64,000 nt of DNA from Rhodococcus sp. KRD162 (GTDB lineage: Bacteria; Actinomycetota; Actinomycetes; Mycobacteriales; Mycobacteriaceae): the NCBI RefSeq assembly GCF_017168335.1, contig NZ_JABFAU010000013.1, positions 364,944-428,943 on the forward strand. The letters are read 5' to 3'. Below, in pieces: positions 16,872 to 26,010 of the stretch. The notes under the pieces are model-generated. The model did no database searches. It saw only the letters and a program-made list of their open reading frames with translations, and had not been told where the DNA came from. Made by a program: the position numbers and the translations under genes. Each line of letters opens with the position of its first letter. Position 1 is the first letter of the stretch.

Positions 16872-17777
16872 ATGAGCCCGGTGGCACAGAGTTTCGAGCA
16901 ATGGCGCGAGAACGTCTCGATGGCGTTCGTGCCACTCGACGCTGTGTCCACCGGGCCGTCGTCGTTCGAAGGCACGCTGGTGTCCTCGACGCTGGGGACC
17001 CTGCAGCTCAGTGAGGTGACCGGCCGAGAGGTCGACGTCAGGCGCACCCGCGCGACCATCCGGCGATCCGACCCCGGACTGATCAAGGTGGGCCTACAGC
17101 TCACGGGCTCCGGCACGCTCGTACAGAACGATCGTGAGGCCGTGTTGAATCCGGGCGACTTCGCCGTGTACGACACGAGCGCACCGTACGAACTGCATTT
17201 CTCCGGCGATTTCGAGATGTTCGTCGTGATGTTCCCGCGTCGAGAACTGCGCATCGACGCCCGCGAGTTGACGACCGTGGCGGCGCGGCGCATCGAAGGT
17301 GCCCAGGGAGTGGGCGCGTTGGTCTCGCCGTTTCTGCACACCCTGCGCCGTAACGCTCTCGACGGCACTCTGCCCACCACGCCGATGCTCGAGCACGCTG
17401 TACTCGACCTCCTCGGTGCCGCGCTCGACGACGCAGCGCCGCACGAGGCTCGAGGCTCGACCCTGCTGATCGAGGCCAAGGCCCTCGTCGAGTCGCACCT
17501 GTCCGATCCCTCACTGTCCACGGCGTCTCTCGCTGCGCGCCTGCATATTTCGACGCGCTACCTGCAGAAACTCTTCGAGTCCGACGGTCGCACGGTAGCG
17601 GGCTGGATCAGATCCAGGCGATTGGATCGATGCCACCGCGATCTGCGGGACCCCCGCTTCGCCGGCGACAGCATCGGAACCATCTGTGCGCGTCACGGTT
17701 TGATCGATTCCTCGAACTTCTCGAAACTGTTCAAGGAGGCGTACGGTGTGCCTCCTCGCGAGTACCGGGCCGGGTGA
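16872..17777 (+). CDS. AraC-family regulator, FeaR-like
   Basis: A 301-residue activator. Residues 1 to about 185 are the AraC-like ligand-binding domain seen in FeaR and in alkane or aromatic regulators (FEQWRENVSMAFVPLDA and LQLTGSGTLVQNDREAVLNPGDFAVYDTS). Residues 200-300 hold two helix-turn-helix units (TASLAARLHISTRYLQKLF and IGTICARHGLIDSSNFSKLFK) and end in PREYRAG. It follows paaK by one base, so it may be co-transcribed. FeaR in E. coli activates phenethylamine genes; here a 27-bp element in front of the GMC and aldehyde dehydrogenase genes is its likely target. Confidence 0.85.
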   Translation: MSPVAQSFEQWRENVSMAFVPLDAVSTGPSSFEGTLVSSTLGTLQLSEVTGREVDVRRTRATIRRSDPGLIKVGLQLTGSGTLVQNDREAVLNPGDFAVYDTSAPYELHFSGDFEMFVVMFPRRELRIDARELTTVAARRIEGAQGVGALVSPFLHTLRRNALDGTLPTTPMLEHAVLDLLGAALDDAAPHEARGSTLLIEAKALVESHLSDPSLSTASLAARLHISTRYLQKLFESDGRTVAGWIRSRRLDRCHRDLRDPRFAGDSIGTICARHGLIDSSNFSKLFKEAYGVPPREYRAG

Positions 17778-17801
17778 CGGCGGGGACCGCGTACCCCGCC
17801 G
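17778..17801. terminator. bidirectional GC hairpin
   Basis: CGGCGGGG and CCCCGCCG form a perfect 8-bp stem around an 8-base loop between the convergent AraC and GMC genes. Position and symmetry suggest a terminator serving both strands. Confidence 0.6.
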
Positions 17802-17816
17802 CCACACCTGTTCGGG

Positions 17817-19334
17817 CTAGCGTCCCAGGATCAGATCGGAGGCCCGCTCCCCGACCATGATGGACGGTGCGTTGGTGTTTCCCGAGGGCACGGTGGGCAT
17901 GATCGACGCGTCCGCGACCCGCAGCCCGGCGACGCCGCGTACCCGAAGATCAGCTCCCACAACAGCATCGGCATCCGAGTCCGCCCCCATCTTGCAGGTA
18001 CCGACCTGGTGGTGATACGTACCGGCGGTCTGCCGAACGTAGGCCCGCAGATCGTCGCGAGTGCGAGCGCTCGGTCCCGGGACCACCTCGGACTTACGCC
18101 ACGGCGCGAACGCGTCGGAGGCACCGATCTCGCGGCAGATCTCCACGGCGTCGACCATCGCTTCGAGATCGTACGGATCGGCCAGGATGTTCGGGTCCGC
18201 CAGCGGTAGCTCGCTCGGGTCCGAGGACGCCAACCGGAGCGTGCCGCGCGAGCGCGGAGCGACGATGCCGGGCGCGATCGTGTAGCCGTTCTCGGGCACC
18301 GGGTACCCGTCGGCCGGGTACGGGATGTGCATGAACAGTGGCTGCAGATCGGGGGCTGCGCCGGCCCAGCCGGTGCTGCGGGCGTACAGCTGTGCCTCGA
18401 GCAGATTGTTCGTCCCCGCGGGGAGGGGTTCGATCGACTCGTAGATATTGCTGAGCAGCAAGTGGTCGTGCAGATTCTCGCCCACACCTGGCAGGTCGAC
18501 GACCGTGTCGATTCCGAGTTCAGCCAGGTGCGCCGCTGGCCCGATTCCACTGAGCAGCAATGCCTTCGGAGATCCGAGGGCACCGCCGCACAGAATCACT
18601 TCGTGATCGGCGAACGCCCGCTCGAGCACCGAAACGCAGCTGTATTCGATTCCGACCGCGCGTCCGTTCTCGAGCACCACCCGATGCACGAGAGCTCCGG
18701 TGGTGACGGTCAGATCGGGGTTGTCCGACACCGGCCCGACGAAGCTCTTCCAGGCACTCATCCGCTCACCGTCGCGGGTGGTGGTGTGGTTGTAGCCTGC
18801 ACCGACCATCTCGTCGGCATTGAAGTCGTCGATCAGCTTGTGGCCGCGCTCGACGGCCGCATCGACGAAGGCCGCTGCCAGCGGGTGCGGGGTGCCCATG
18901 ATCGACACCGGCAGCGGCCCGTCGCCGCCGTGGAACTCGTTGGCACCGAGCTCATGGGACTCCGAACGCTTGAACAGCGGCAGGACGTTATCCCAGGCCC
19001 ATCCGAGATCACCGGTCGCGGACGCCCAGCCGTCGTAATCGCTGGAATGTCCTCGCACGTAGATCATTCCGTTGAGGGACGAGCTGCCTCCGAGTACGCG
19101 CCCGCGGGGCCAGAAGATCCGGCGATCGTTGGCATGCTTCTGCGCAGTGGTGAACAATCCCCAGTCCTGCGGCCCGCCCAGCAGTGTCGGCCAGCCCTGA
19201 GGTGAGTGAATCGCCGGGTCGGTATCGACGGGACCTGCCTCGAGGACATGGACGGTGTGCCCGGCATCGAGCAGCCGCCGCGTGATGACGCTTCCCGCTG
19301 AGCCTGCTCCCACTACGACGTAGTCAGTCGACAT
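17817..19334 (-). CDS. GMC-family FAD oxidoreductase (alcohol/choline dehydrogenase type)
   Basis: A 505-residue flavoprotein. The N-terminal dinucleotide site [20 protein letters not shown] (6-25) and [14 protein letters not shown] near 82 are classic GMC signatures. The C-terminal end carries the active-site His in [11 protein letters not shown] (about 441-451) and [23 protein letters not shown] enzymes oxidise alcohols to aldehydes. A 27-bp element about 70 bases upstream also precedes the aldehyde dehydrogenase gene, so oxidation of an aromatic alcohol such as 2-phenylethanol to phenylacetaldehyde is a reasonable inference. Choline or other alcohols cannot be excluded. Confidence 0.87.
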   Translation of the reverse strand: MSTDYVVVGAGSAGSVITRRLLDAGHTVHVLEAGPVDTDPAIHSPQGWPTLLGGPQDWGLFTTAQKHANDRRIFWPRGRVLGGSSSLNGMIYVRGHSSDYDGWASATGDLGWAWDNVLPLFKRSESHELGANEFHGGDGPLPVSIMGTPHPLAAAFVDAAVERGHKLIDDFNADEMVGAGYNHTTTRDGERMSAWKSFVGPVSDNPDLTVTTGALVHRVVLENGRAVGIEYSCVSVLERAFADHEVILCGGALGSPKALLLSGIGPAAHLAELGIDTVVDLPGVGENLHDHLLLSNIYESIEPLPAGTNNLLEAQLYARSTGWAGAAPDLQPLFMHIPYPADGYPVPENGYTIAPGIVAPRSRGTLRLASSDPSELPLADPNILADPYDLEAMVDAVEICREIGASDAFAPWRKSEVVPGPSARTRDDLRAYVRQTAGTYHHQVGTCKMGADSDADAVVGADLRVRGVAGLRVADASIMPTVPSGNTNAPSIMVGERASDLILGR

Positions 19335-19403
19335 GCGCTACCTCTTTCTGTTGTGACCGTTGCCACAACAGTGACCGAATCGGTGGGCACAAACATGTCG
19401 CTG

Positions 19404-19430
19404 CGCGCACACATTCTGGGTCAGATGCGC
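19404..19430 (-). promoter_or_regulatory. FeaR-like box 1 (GMC promoter)
   Basis: CGCGCACACATTCTG, four variable bases, then AGATGCGC (given on the plus strand). The same pattern occurs at 25906-25932 upstream of the aldehyde dehydrogenase gene, identical at 23 of 27 positions and in the same orientation to its gene. The extent and spacing suit an AraC-type activator site. Confidence 0.65.
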
Positions 19431-19436
19431 CCTCGC

Positions 19437-19599
19437 TCAGTGGCCGAGCCCGGTGGCGGCGCGGAAGACCTCAACACCCCCGACCACGGTCGGCGGCCAG
19501 AATCATGCCGTCGGCAATTGCGAGAGCACTTGCGATCGTGAAGTCCGGGTCCACGACGAACACGGTGCCGTTGCGATAGACGATGTCGGCTGTAGTCAT
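19437..19599 (-). pseudogene. amidohydrolase remnant with internal deletion
   Basis: Starting at ATG 19599, after a good ribosome site (GGAGACAACA), the reading MTTADIVYRNGTVFVVDPD, then TIASALAIADGMILAAD, matches the N-terminus of YtcJ-type metal-dependent amidohydrolases. It then stops. In another frame the next bases read PTVVGGVEVFRAATGLGH and a stop, which looks like the C-terminus of the same family. About 55 codons remain of a gene normally near 540 codons, so most of the middle is gone. It lies downstream of the permease and DUF5134 genes on the same strand. Confidence 0.6.
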
Positions 19600-19621
19600 T
19601 GTTGTCTCCTGGGTAGTGACT

Positions 19622-20122
19622 TCAGAATACGGCGGGCGCCATCCCGATGATCATGAGAAGGGAACCGGCCGTGGCCCGGCGTCCCGAGCGGCTTCGGTGA
19701 AACATGCTGAGAGTCAGACCGATCCATGCGACCAGCAGAACCGGTACGACGAGCCCCGGGTCGAGACCTACCCCGTGGCGATGCACCGCATTCGCGGCAC
19801 CTGCCTCGGCTGCCGAATGGGTATGGATCGAGGGCACGAGCAACAGCAGGACGGCCATGCAGGTCAGGTCGACGACGCACGGACCGGACCGACGCGGCGG
19901 AGACCGCAGCGAATTCTCGCCGGTCACATACAGAGCCGCGACGACGAGCGCGACACTCGCCGGAATCGCGAAGGCCGCATCCATGCCGAATACCACCATG
20001 GCGGCCATGACGATGGCCATGCACAGGTGAGCCCACCGAACCCGCCCACCGTGGTCGCGACGTCCGAGCAGTGGCAGGACAGCACCCACTGCACCGAGCG
20101 CCATCAGTACCGTCATGACCAC
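19622..20122 (-). CDS. DUF5134-like membrane protein
   Basis: A 166-residue hydrophobic protein with about five predicted membrane segments and a central HTHSAAEAGAANAVHRHG loop rich in histidine. It resembles the actinobacterial DUF5134 family, which has no known role. It begins with GTG 20122 (or ATG 20116), five bases after the permease stop, so it is probably co-transcribed with the amine oxidase and permease. The histidines might bind copper, but that is speculation. Confidence 0.7.
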   Translation of the reverse strand: MVMTVLMALGAVGAVLPLLGRRDHGGRVRWAHLCMAIVMAAMVVFGMDAAFAIPASVALVVAALYVTGENSLRSPPRRSGPCVVDLTCMAVLLLLVPSIHTHSAAEAGAANAVHRHGVGLDPGLVVPVLLVAWIGLTLSMFHRSRSGRRATAGSLLMIIGMAPAVF

Positions 20123-20127
20123 CGGTA

Positions 20128-21561
20128 TCAGCCCGTCGGCTCGAGATCGCGGCGGCTGTCGACGGTTCTGCGTCCGGTCACCTTCGCTATTGCGGTACCT
20201 CCGGCGAAGAACGCCACGACAACGATCAACAGCAGGGCGGCGAGCACTCCGGAACCGCCGATGAGCAGCGTGAAGTTGTCCAGCACGAGGGCGAGGACCG
20301 CCACCAGTCCGACGGTTCCCAGCGCCGGGGCAACCACGGTGTGCCAGGTGCGCTTGTCCACGTTCGATCGACGGAAGAACGCGATGATCGCACCGCCGGT
20401 CAGGATCATCAGAACCAGGATGCTCACGGTGGCCAGTCCGGACATCCAGGTGAACAGCTGCAACACCGGGTCCGCTCCTGCTACTGCGAAGATCACGAGA
20501 ACCACTGCTGCCGAGACGGTCTGGAACAGCGATCCCATGTGCGGGGAGCCGTGCCTGGAGTGGGTTCGCGCCAACATCGACGGGGCGACGCCTTTGCGGG
20601 CGAGTGCGAACACGTACCGACCGATTGCGTTGTGGAACGCGAGCAGGGCGGCGAACAGACTGGTGACCAACATGATTTCCATGATGTCCGCCGACATCGG
20701 GCCCAAGTACTGGGCGGCAGCGGCAAAGGTCAATCCCGCTGTGTCGTCGGCGGCCGCCTGCGCGACGGAGGCGCTGCCGAAGGCGAGCACCACGGCCCAG
20801 CTCGACACCGCGTACACCAGCCCGATGGTCACGACTGCGGCGTATGTTGCGATCGGCACGGTTCGCGTGGGGTTGCGCGCTTCCTCACCGTAGATCGCAG
20901 TGGCTTCGAATCCGATGAACGATGCGATGGCGAACATCAGGGCTATTCCGGGTGATCCGCTGAAGAAGGCCGAGGGAGTGAACGATTCGACGTCGATACC
21001 GGCAGCGCCGCCCTTGGCGAACACCGCGATCGACAGGATCACGATGATGCCGATCTCGAGCACCAGCAGCACGCCGAGCACCTTGGCACCGAGATCGATG
21101 CTGCGGTAGCCGAGCAGCGCCACGATCGCGACGAGGCCGAGCGCCCACAGCCACCACGGCAGATCGGGCCCACCGTATTTCACGACCAGGCTGTCGACGG
21201 TCGATGCGGCGAGGCCGTAGATGCCGGCCTGAATGGCGGTGTAGGTCAACAGTGCCAGACCCGCGGCACCGAGGCCCATCGTTGTGCCCAGCCCTTTCTC
21301 CACGTAGGCGTAGAACGCGCCGGTGTCGACCATGTGGCGGCTCATGGCCGCGTAGCCCACGCTGAAGATCAGCAGGACGATGGCCGCGACGATGTAGGCG
21401 AGCGGAGCGCCCGCTCCGTTGCCGGTCGCGATCATGACCGGCAGGGCTCCGCCGATGGCGGTCAGCGGCGCCGCAGCGGCGATGACCAGAAACACGATGC
21501 CGACGACTCCGATGGATCCACGTAGAGCACCGGCCTTTGCCTTCGATCGGTCAGCGGACAT
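20128..21561 (-). CDS. APC-family amino acid/amine permease
   Basis: A 477-residue permease with about twelve membrane segments. The N-terminal [23 protein letters not shown] and the conserved [20 protein letters not shown] near 240 are typical of the APC superfamily. I start at ATG 21561 ([11 protein letters not shown]), which overlaps the end of the copper amine oxidase by 11 bases. That coupling makes uptake of the amine substrate, for example phenethylamine or tyramine, the likely job. Specificity cannot be read from the sequence. Confidence 0.88.
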   Translation of the reverse strand: MSADRSKAKAGALRGSIGVVGIVFLVIAAAAPLTAIGGALPVMIATGNGAGAPLAYIVAAIVLLIFSVGYAAMSRHMVDTGAFYAYVEKGLGTTMGLGAAGLALLTYTAIQAGIYGLAASTVDSLVVKYGGPDLPWWLWALGLVAIVALLGYRSIDLGAKVLGVLLVLEIGIIVILSIAVFAKGGAAGIDVESFTPSAFFSGSPGIALMFAIASFIGFEATAIYGEEARNPTRTVPIATYAAVVTIGLVYAVSSWAVVLAFGSASVAQAAADDTAGLTFAAAAQYLGPMSADIMEIMLVTSLFAALLAFHNAIGRYVFALARKGVAPSMLARTHSRHGSPHMGSLFQTVSAAVVLVIFAVAGADPVLQLFTWMSGLATVSILVLMILTGGAIIAFFRRSNVDKRTWHTVVAPALGTVGLVAVLALVLDNFTLLIGGSGVLAALLLIVVVAFFAGGTAIAKVTGRRTVDSRRDLEPTG

Positions 21562-23500
21562 CGGTCTCACCGCTCTCGCAGCTCGAGGAGGCGCAGTGGG
21601 TCGACGTCGTCCTGGGTACATCGAGGGTCGGGTTGCGGTCGAAGAATCCTGCAGGCTTGAGCTTGAATCCGGTGTAGTCCACCGGCATTATCGGCCAGTC
21701 CTCCGGTCGAGGGAAGTGGGTGAGCCCGAAAGTGTGCCAGAGCACGATGTCCTCGTCGACGAGGCTGCGGTCCGAGGCGACGAATGCCGGCAGCCCGGCT
21801 CCGCCATGATGCTGATTCACGAAATCGCCTGCGGCATAGCGTTCGTTCCGGTCGAACTGCGTCACCCAGAGATGCTTGGTGGCGAACGTTGCTCGGCGGG
21901 CGATCGACGAGTTGTCGTCCGCCAACAGCAGCGGCTGACCTTCGGGGTGCAGCGTGTATCCGACGGGATTTCCGAGCCGACTCATCGAGGTCGGGTTGGT
22001 GACGTGCCAGACGCGGCCGACCGTACCGTCCGCGACACGCTGCGCCTCGGATTCGGTGGTGAGCGGGGTGTGTTGCAGCGCAAAGGCATTGCCGTGCAGA
22101 TTGTCCGGCCCCATCGGCACTCGGCGGGTCTCGATCTCCTCGACCGAGTTGCCGCGGCCGTCGAGCATCATGTCCAGTCGTGCACTGAACAGATGTTGGT
22201 GGCACGGAGCCCCGAGGCCGGGGGCGATCTCCGTCGCGTAGGGGTAGTCGCCGCCAGGATGTCCCGAGGTGAAGACGATTCCTGTTGCCTTGACCTCGAA
22301 TTCGATGGTGCCGTCGAGGTACAGGTACCAGAAGAAGCCGTAATCGTAGTTGCCGATGGTGGTGAAGAAGGAGATCACGAGGCGACGCTGGCGTCGGGTC
22401 TCGGACGAGCCCGACCACAGGTCCGTGTGCTTCCACAGCACTCCGAAGTCCTCTTCGTGCATGCACACGGCGTTGCGCAGAGTTTTCGGGTTGCCGAATT
22501 CGTCGGCGATCACGGCGTCGAAATAGGTGATGTCTCCGACGCAGTCGCATCCGAGTTCGAGTGCATTGGCGTACCGTCCCACCAGATATTCACCGGTGTC
22601 GAAGTAGTTCTGCCAGGACCGTACCGGTGACGGGTCTCCGTAGGGGACCACCATTTCGGCGATCGAGGCGCGGTGGATGATCGGCCGAGTCCTACCGTTG
22701 TCCTCGAACCCGATCTGGTGCAACACCAGGCCCTCACGCACATCGAAACCGACTCGGAACGACCATTTCTCCCAGTCGACGTGATTGCCTCGAACGGTGA
22801 AGCTCGGTCCGTCGGGTTGGGTGATCTCGATTGCCTTCTGTGTGGTGCGCAGCGGACCGGTGACGGACAAATCGTCGAAGTTGCCCGACTCTTCCGGGAT
22901 GGGAACCACCCCCAGGTCCACCACCTTGTCCACCGTTCGGTTCATCACGTCCACGAAGGCGACCAGCCCGTCGATGGGATGGGCCCACGCGTGATCGGTC
23001 GGGTAGTCCTGCCGAAAGGCCAGGCCGCGCAGGATGCGTCGGCCGTGCTCACCCGGGTAGTCGAACACGCCTGCCGACAGGGGTGCCACGCGAACATCGG
23101 CCACGTCCAGTCCGCGGGCGGCCAAGGCGGCGAGCCAGTCCGGGTCGGTGGAGAGCACATTTTCGACGAGCTCGAATTCCTCGTCCAGCACCGGCATCTG
23201 GCCGTCACGGACCGCGTCGAGGCGGGTGGAGCCGATCACCTGACGGTCGTCGATGGACACTCGCAGGTCGACGGCATCGGGTGTCGAGATGTCGTGCAGC
23301 AGTACTCGGAACGTACGTCGGGTGCTCGGTTCGGCGACGTACAGCTCGGCCTTGTCCGGTTCTTCCAGTCCGACGTAGACGAATCTGGTTGTGGTGGTGA
23401 CGAGTCCGGCGGCGTCGACGATCTCGCGAACCTGAGCGATCTCGTCTTCGGTGGGCAGCGACAAGGCGTGGTCGATTGCGTGGGGCGTGAGGGTTGGCAT
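21551..23500 (-). CDS. copper amine oxidase (primary-amine oxidase)
   Basis: A 649-residue quinoprotein. The topaquinone consensus NYDYG is at about 384-388, whose first Tyr becomes the TPQ cofactor. The copper ligand pair His-Gln-His is in [11 protein letters not shown] near 434, and a third His lies near 595 in [11 protein letters not shown]. It oxidises primary amines to aldehydes with release of ammonia and peroxide. I saw no signal peptide, so it is probably cytoplasmic, as in Arthrobacter and other actinobacteria. With the permease and the nearby phenylacetaldehyde-type dehydrogenase it forms a phenethylamine-to-phenylacetate route. Confidence 0.93.
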   Translation of the reverse strand: MPTLTPHAIDHALSLPTEDEIAQVREIVDAAGLVTTTTRFVYVGLEEPDKAELYVAEPSTRRTFRVLLHDISTPDAVDLRVSIDDRQVIGSTRLDAVRDGQMPVLDEEFELVENVLSTDPDWLAALAARGLDVADVRVAPLSAGVFDYPGEHGRRILRGLAFRQDYPTDHAWAHPIDGLVAFVDVMNRTVDKVVDLGVVPIPEESGNFDDLSVTGPLRTTQKAIEITQPDGPSFTVRGNHVDWEKWSFRVGFDVREGLVLHQIGFEDNGRTRPIIHRASIAEMVVPYGDPSPVRSWQNYFDTGEYLVGRYANALELGCDCVGDITYFDAVIADEFGNPKTLRNAVCMHEEDFGVLWKHTDLWSGSSETRRQRRLVISFFTTIGNYDYGFFWYLYLDGTIEFEVKATGIVFTSGHPGGDYPYATEIAPGLGAPCHQHLFSARLDMMLDGRGNSVEEIETRRVPMGPDNLHGNAFALQHTPLTTESEAQRVADGTVGRVWHVTNPTSMSRLGNPVGYTLHPEGQPLLLADDNSSIARRATFATKHLWVTQFDRNERYAAGDFVNQHHGGAGLPAFVASDRSLVDEDIVLWHTFGLTHFPRPEDWPIMPVDYTGFKLKPAGFFDRNPTLDVPRTTSTHCASSSCESGETDVR

Positions 23501-23588
23501 GGGCGTTCCTCGGATCGGGTGTTGGTTCTACGAATGTTGAATAACGAAGGCATGCGGGAGGCGGGCAACCCCCGGGCCTTCGGGTGGG

Positions 23589-24170
23589 CTACAGCTGAGC
23601 GATGAACCTGTCGAGCATCTCGAACTGCCGGTCGGCAGTGGTGTCGTCGGGGGTGAGCACGCCGAGAATCTGCATGCCCATCATCATGTTGAGCAACATT
23701 TCGACGGCAAGATCGACATCGAAATCGCCGGCATCGCCTTCCGCGCGAGCCTGCTCGAGAAACTCCGCCATCCTGGTGCGCCACGACACCAGGGATCGAT
23801 GGTTGGTGTCGTCCATGTGCTCGTCGTACATCGCGCGCTGCCAGAGTGAGACTGCGATTTTCGCCTCGAGCAGAGTCTCCTCGGTCGTCGGCATCACTTC
23901 TCGGCAGAAGATCCGGAGAGCATCCAATCCCGTTGCCTCACCGAGCGCCTCCTCGATTCTTCGATTCGTTGCCTCGAAGACGTGCTCGAATGCCGTTCGG
24001 AGAATCTCGTCCTTGCCGGCGAAGTAGTGGCTCAGCGCGCCGTTGGTGTATCCCGCCTCGGTGGCGATGTCCCGCATGTTCGCGGCATCGATCCCCTTGG
24101 CGGCGATCAAGCGCCAGGTTGCCGCAGTGATTGCGCGGCGGCGTTCATCGTGATCCACGAGCTTCGGCAC
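23589..24170 (-). CDS. TetR-family regulator, BetI-like
   Basis: A 193-residue regulator. The helix-turn-helix (ITAATWRLIAAKGIDAANMRDIA, then YTNGALSHYFAGKDEIL) is followed by a BetI-type C-terminal domain with a long methionine-rich helix (VEMLLNMMMGMQILGV). It precedes the copper amine oxidase gene by 88 bases on the same strand and is the likely local repressor of the amine oxidase-permease operon. No clear palindromic operator was found by eye in the gap. Confidence 0.82.
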   Translation of the reverse strand: MPKLVDHDERRRAITAATWRLIAAKGIDAANMRDIATEAGYTNGALSHYFAGKDEILRTAFEHVFEATNRRIEEALGEATGLDALRIFCREVMPTTEETLLEAKIAVSLWQRAMYDEHMDDTNHRSLVSWRTRMAEFLEQARAEGDAGDFDVDLAVEMLLNMMMGMQILGVLTPDDTTADRQFEMLDRFIAQL

Positions 24171-24328
24171 AGCCCTACGGTAGCGGCTGCTGCTCGGACC
24201 TAGGGTTCAGGCATCGTCATCATCGCCTTCCGATTCGTTCGGACGTTCTTCTACGTCCGTTGAACTAAATCTTGCGACCTGCTCGTTACCGATCGCGTGC
24301 CCGCCGGTAAACACCGTGTAACCCGGCG

Positions 24329-25813
24329 CTAGAGGACGACGGTGACGACCTTCTCCTCGGTGTTGGCCTCGATTCCGGCCCACCCGAGTTCGCGACCGGT
24401 GCCACTGGACTTCATCCCGCCCCACGGGAGTGCGGGATCGATTGCCGCCCACCCGTTCACCCATACGGCACCGGAGCGCACCCGAGCTGCGAGGGTATGC
24501 GCCCGCGAAACATCACGGGTCCAGATGCTCGCGGCCAACCCGTAGACGGTGTCGTTCGCGATGGCGATCGCTTCGTCTGCCGTATCGAAGGCAATGACGG
24601 TGCCGACAGGTCCGAATATCTCTTCCTGGGCGATCTTCATGCCGTTGTCGGCATCGGCGAAGATCGTCGGCTCGACGAAGTAGCCTGCCCCGTCCGGTCG
24701 GCCGCCCCCGGCTGCCACTCGCGCCCCGCCATCGCGTCCGGCCTGGATGTACCCCAGAACACTGTCTCGCTGCGTGGCATTGACCAGTGCGCCCATCGTC
24801 GTCGACGGATCGAACGGATCTCCCAGAACCTGCGCCGACGCCGCGGCGGCCAAACCGTCGACCACCTGCGAGTACAGCGAGCGGTGCACCAACACTCGGG
24901 TGCCTGCCGCACAGACCTGGCCCTGGTTGAAGAACAGGCCCATCGCGGTTCCGTTGATCGCCGCCTCGAGGTCCGCGTCCTCGAGAATGATCTGTGGAGA
25001 CTTGCCGCCGAGCTCGAGCGTGGTTCGCTTGAACGTGTCGGCAGCCTTCTTGGCGATCATCCGGCCGACCCGGGGGCTGCCGGTGAAGCTGATCTTGTCG
25101 ACGTCGGGATGGCCGACCAACGCATCACCGGTCACCTCACCCAGCCCAGGAAGGACGTTGACGACTCCGTCGGGCACACCTGCCTCGCCGATCAGTCGCG
25201 CGAGATGCAGGATGGACAGCGGCGCGTCCTCCGGCGGCTTGACGACCACGGTGTTGCCGGCGGCCAGCGCAGGCGCGAGCTTCCATGCCGCAATCATCAG
25301 CGGGGTGTTCCAGGGAACGATCATGCCGATCACGCCGACGGGTTCACGAACGGTGTAGGAATGCGTCGCCTGACCGAAGTATCCCGCGGTGGGGATGGAG
25401 CTTCCGGTGATCTTGTCGGCCCACCCTGCGAAGTGCCGGAAAGTGGCTGCAGCATTGGGGATATCGAGCATCGACGGCTGCCCCACCGGCTTGCCGATGT
25501 CGAGAGCCTCCAGCCGAGCGAGAAGGTCGCCGTCTCGCTCGATCAGATCGGCCACTCGGTTCAGTAACTGTCCACGGACCGCTCCCGGCGTTGCACCCCA
25601 CTGACCGCCGAGTTGAGCACGGGCTGCACGCACCGCCTCGTCCACGTCCGAAGCCGTCGCTGCAGCGATCTCCGCCAGGGGCTGTTCGGTGGTGGGGTTG
25701 ATATCGGTGAAGGTGCCTCGGTCGGATGCGGCGCGCCAGTGTCCCGCGATGTAGAGCTCGGTGGCGGTGTCGGTCGGCAGCGATGCCGAAACGGATTCCT
25801 CGATTGCAGTCAT
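24329..25813 (-). CDS. aldehyde dehydrogenase, probable phenylacetaldehyde dehydrogenase
   Basis: A 494-residue NAD-dependent aldehyde dehydrogenase. The general-base Glu is in LELGGKSPQ near 268 and the nucleophile Cys near 302 in NQGQVCAAGTRV. The cofactor motif FTGSPRVG lies near 245, and the end (GRELGWAGIEANTEEKVV) is typical of the FeaB/PadA and betaine-aldehyde clade. I start at ATG 25813. Its place beside an amine oxidase and under a FeaR-like box suggests phenylacetaldehyde as substrate, feeding PaaK. Confidence 0.87.
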   Translation of the reverse strand: MTAIEESVSASLPTDTATELYIAGHWRAASDRGTFTDINPTTEQPLAEIAAATASDVDEAVRAARAQLGGQWGATPGAVRGQLLNRVADLIERDGDLLARLEALDIGKPVGQPSMLDIPNAAATFRHFAGWADKITGSSIPTAGYFGQATHSYTVREPVGVIGMIVPWNTPLMIAAWKLAPALAAGNTVVVKPPEDAPLSILHLARLIGEAGVPDGVVNVLPGLGEVTGDALVGHPDVDKISFTGSPRVGRMIAKKAADTFKRTTLELGGKSPQIILEDADLEAAINGTAMGLFFNQGQVCAAGTRVLVHRSLYSQVVDGLAAAASAQVLGDPFDPSTTMGALVNATQRDSVLGYIQAGRDGGARVAAGGGRPDGAGYFVEPTIFADADNGMKIAQEEIFGPVGTVIAFDTADEAIAIANDTVYGLAASIWTRDVSRAHTLAARVRSGAVWVNGWAAIDPALPWGGMKSSGTGRELGWAGIEANTEEKVVTVVL

Positions 25814-25905
25814 ATAACTCGTGCTCCTTCTCGGGTGCCGTGACCGGCACCTCTGGCATGTCTGCTCAAGACTGCGCTCTGCCGAACATGCCCGTCTTGT
25901 GTGAT

Positions 25906-25932
25906 CGCGCACACATTCTGACGTAGATGCGC
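25906..25932 (-). promoter_or_regulatory. FeaR-like box 2 (aldehyde dehydrogenase promoter)
   Basis: CGCGCACACATTCTG, four variable bases, then AGATGCGC, matching the element at 19404-19430. It lies 93 bases before the aldehyde dehydrogenase start and 79 bases from the divergent DUF1338 gene, so both could respond. Confidence 0.65.
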
Positions 25933-26010
25933 ACTACCGCTGCACGCGTCACGCACAGGAGCCGAGGGGTTCCCGGCCGGTGCCGACAGGCGCAGAATGG
26001 AACGGTGAAC

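Noticed and set aside
17817-19334. Choline dehydrogenase (betA) for the GMC gene
   Set aside because: The nearby BetI-like TetR gene and an aldehyde dehydrogenase could suggest betaine synthesis, but the FeaR-like boxes, the amine oxidase and the paa cluster favour an aromatic alcohol. I left the gene symbol empty.
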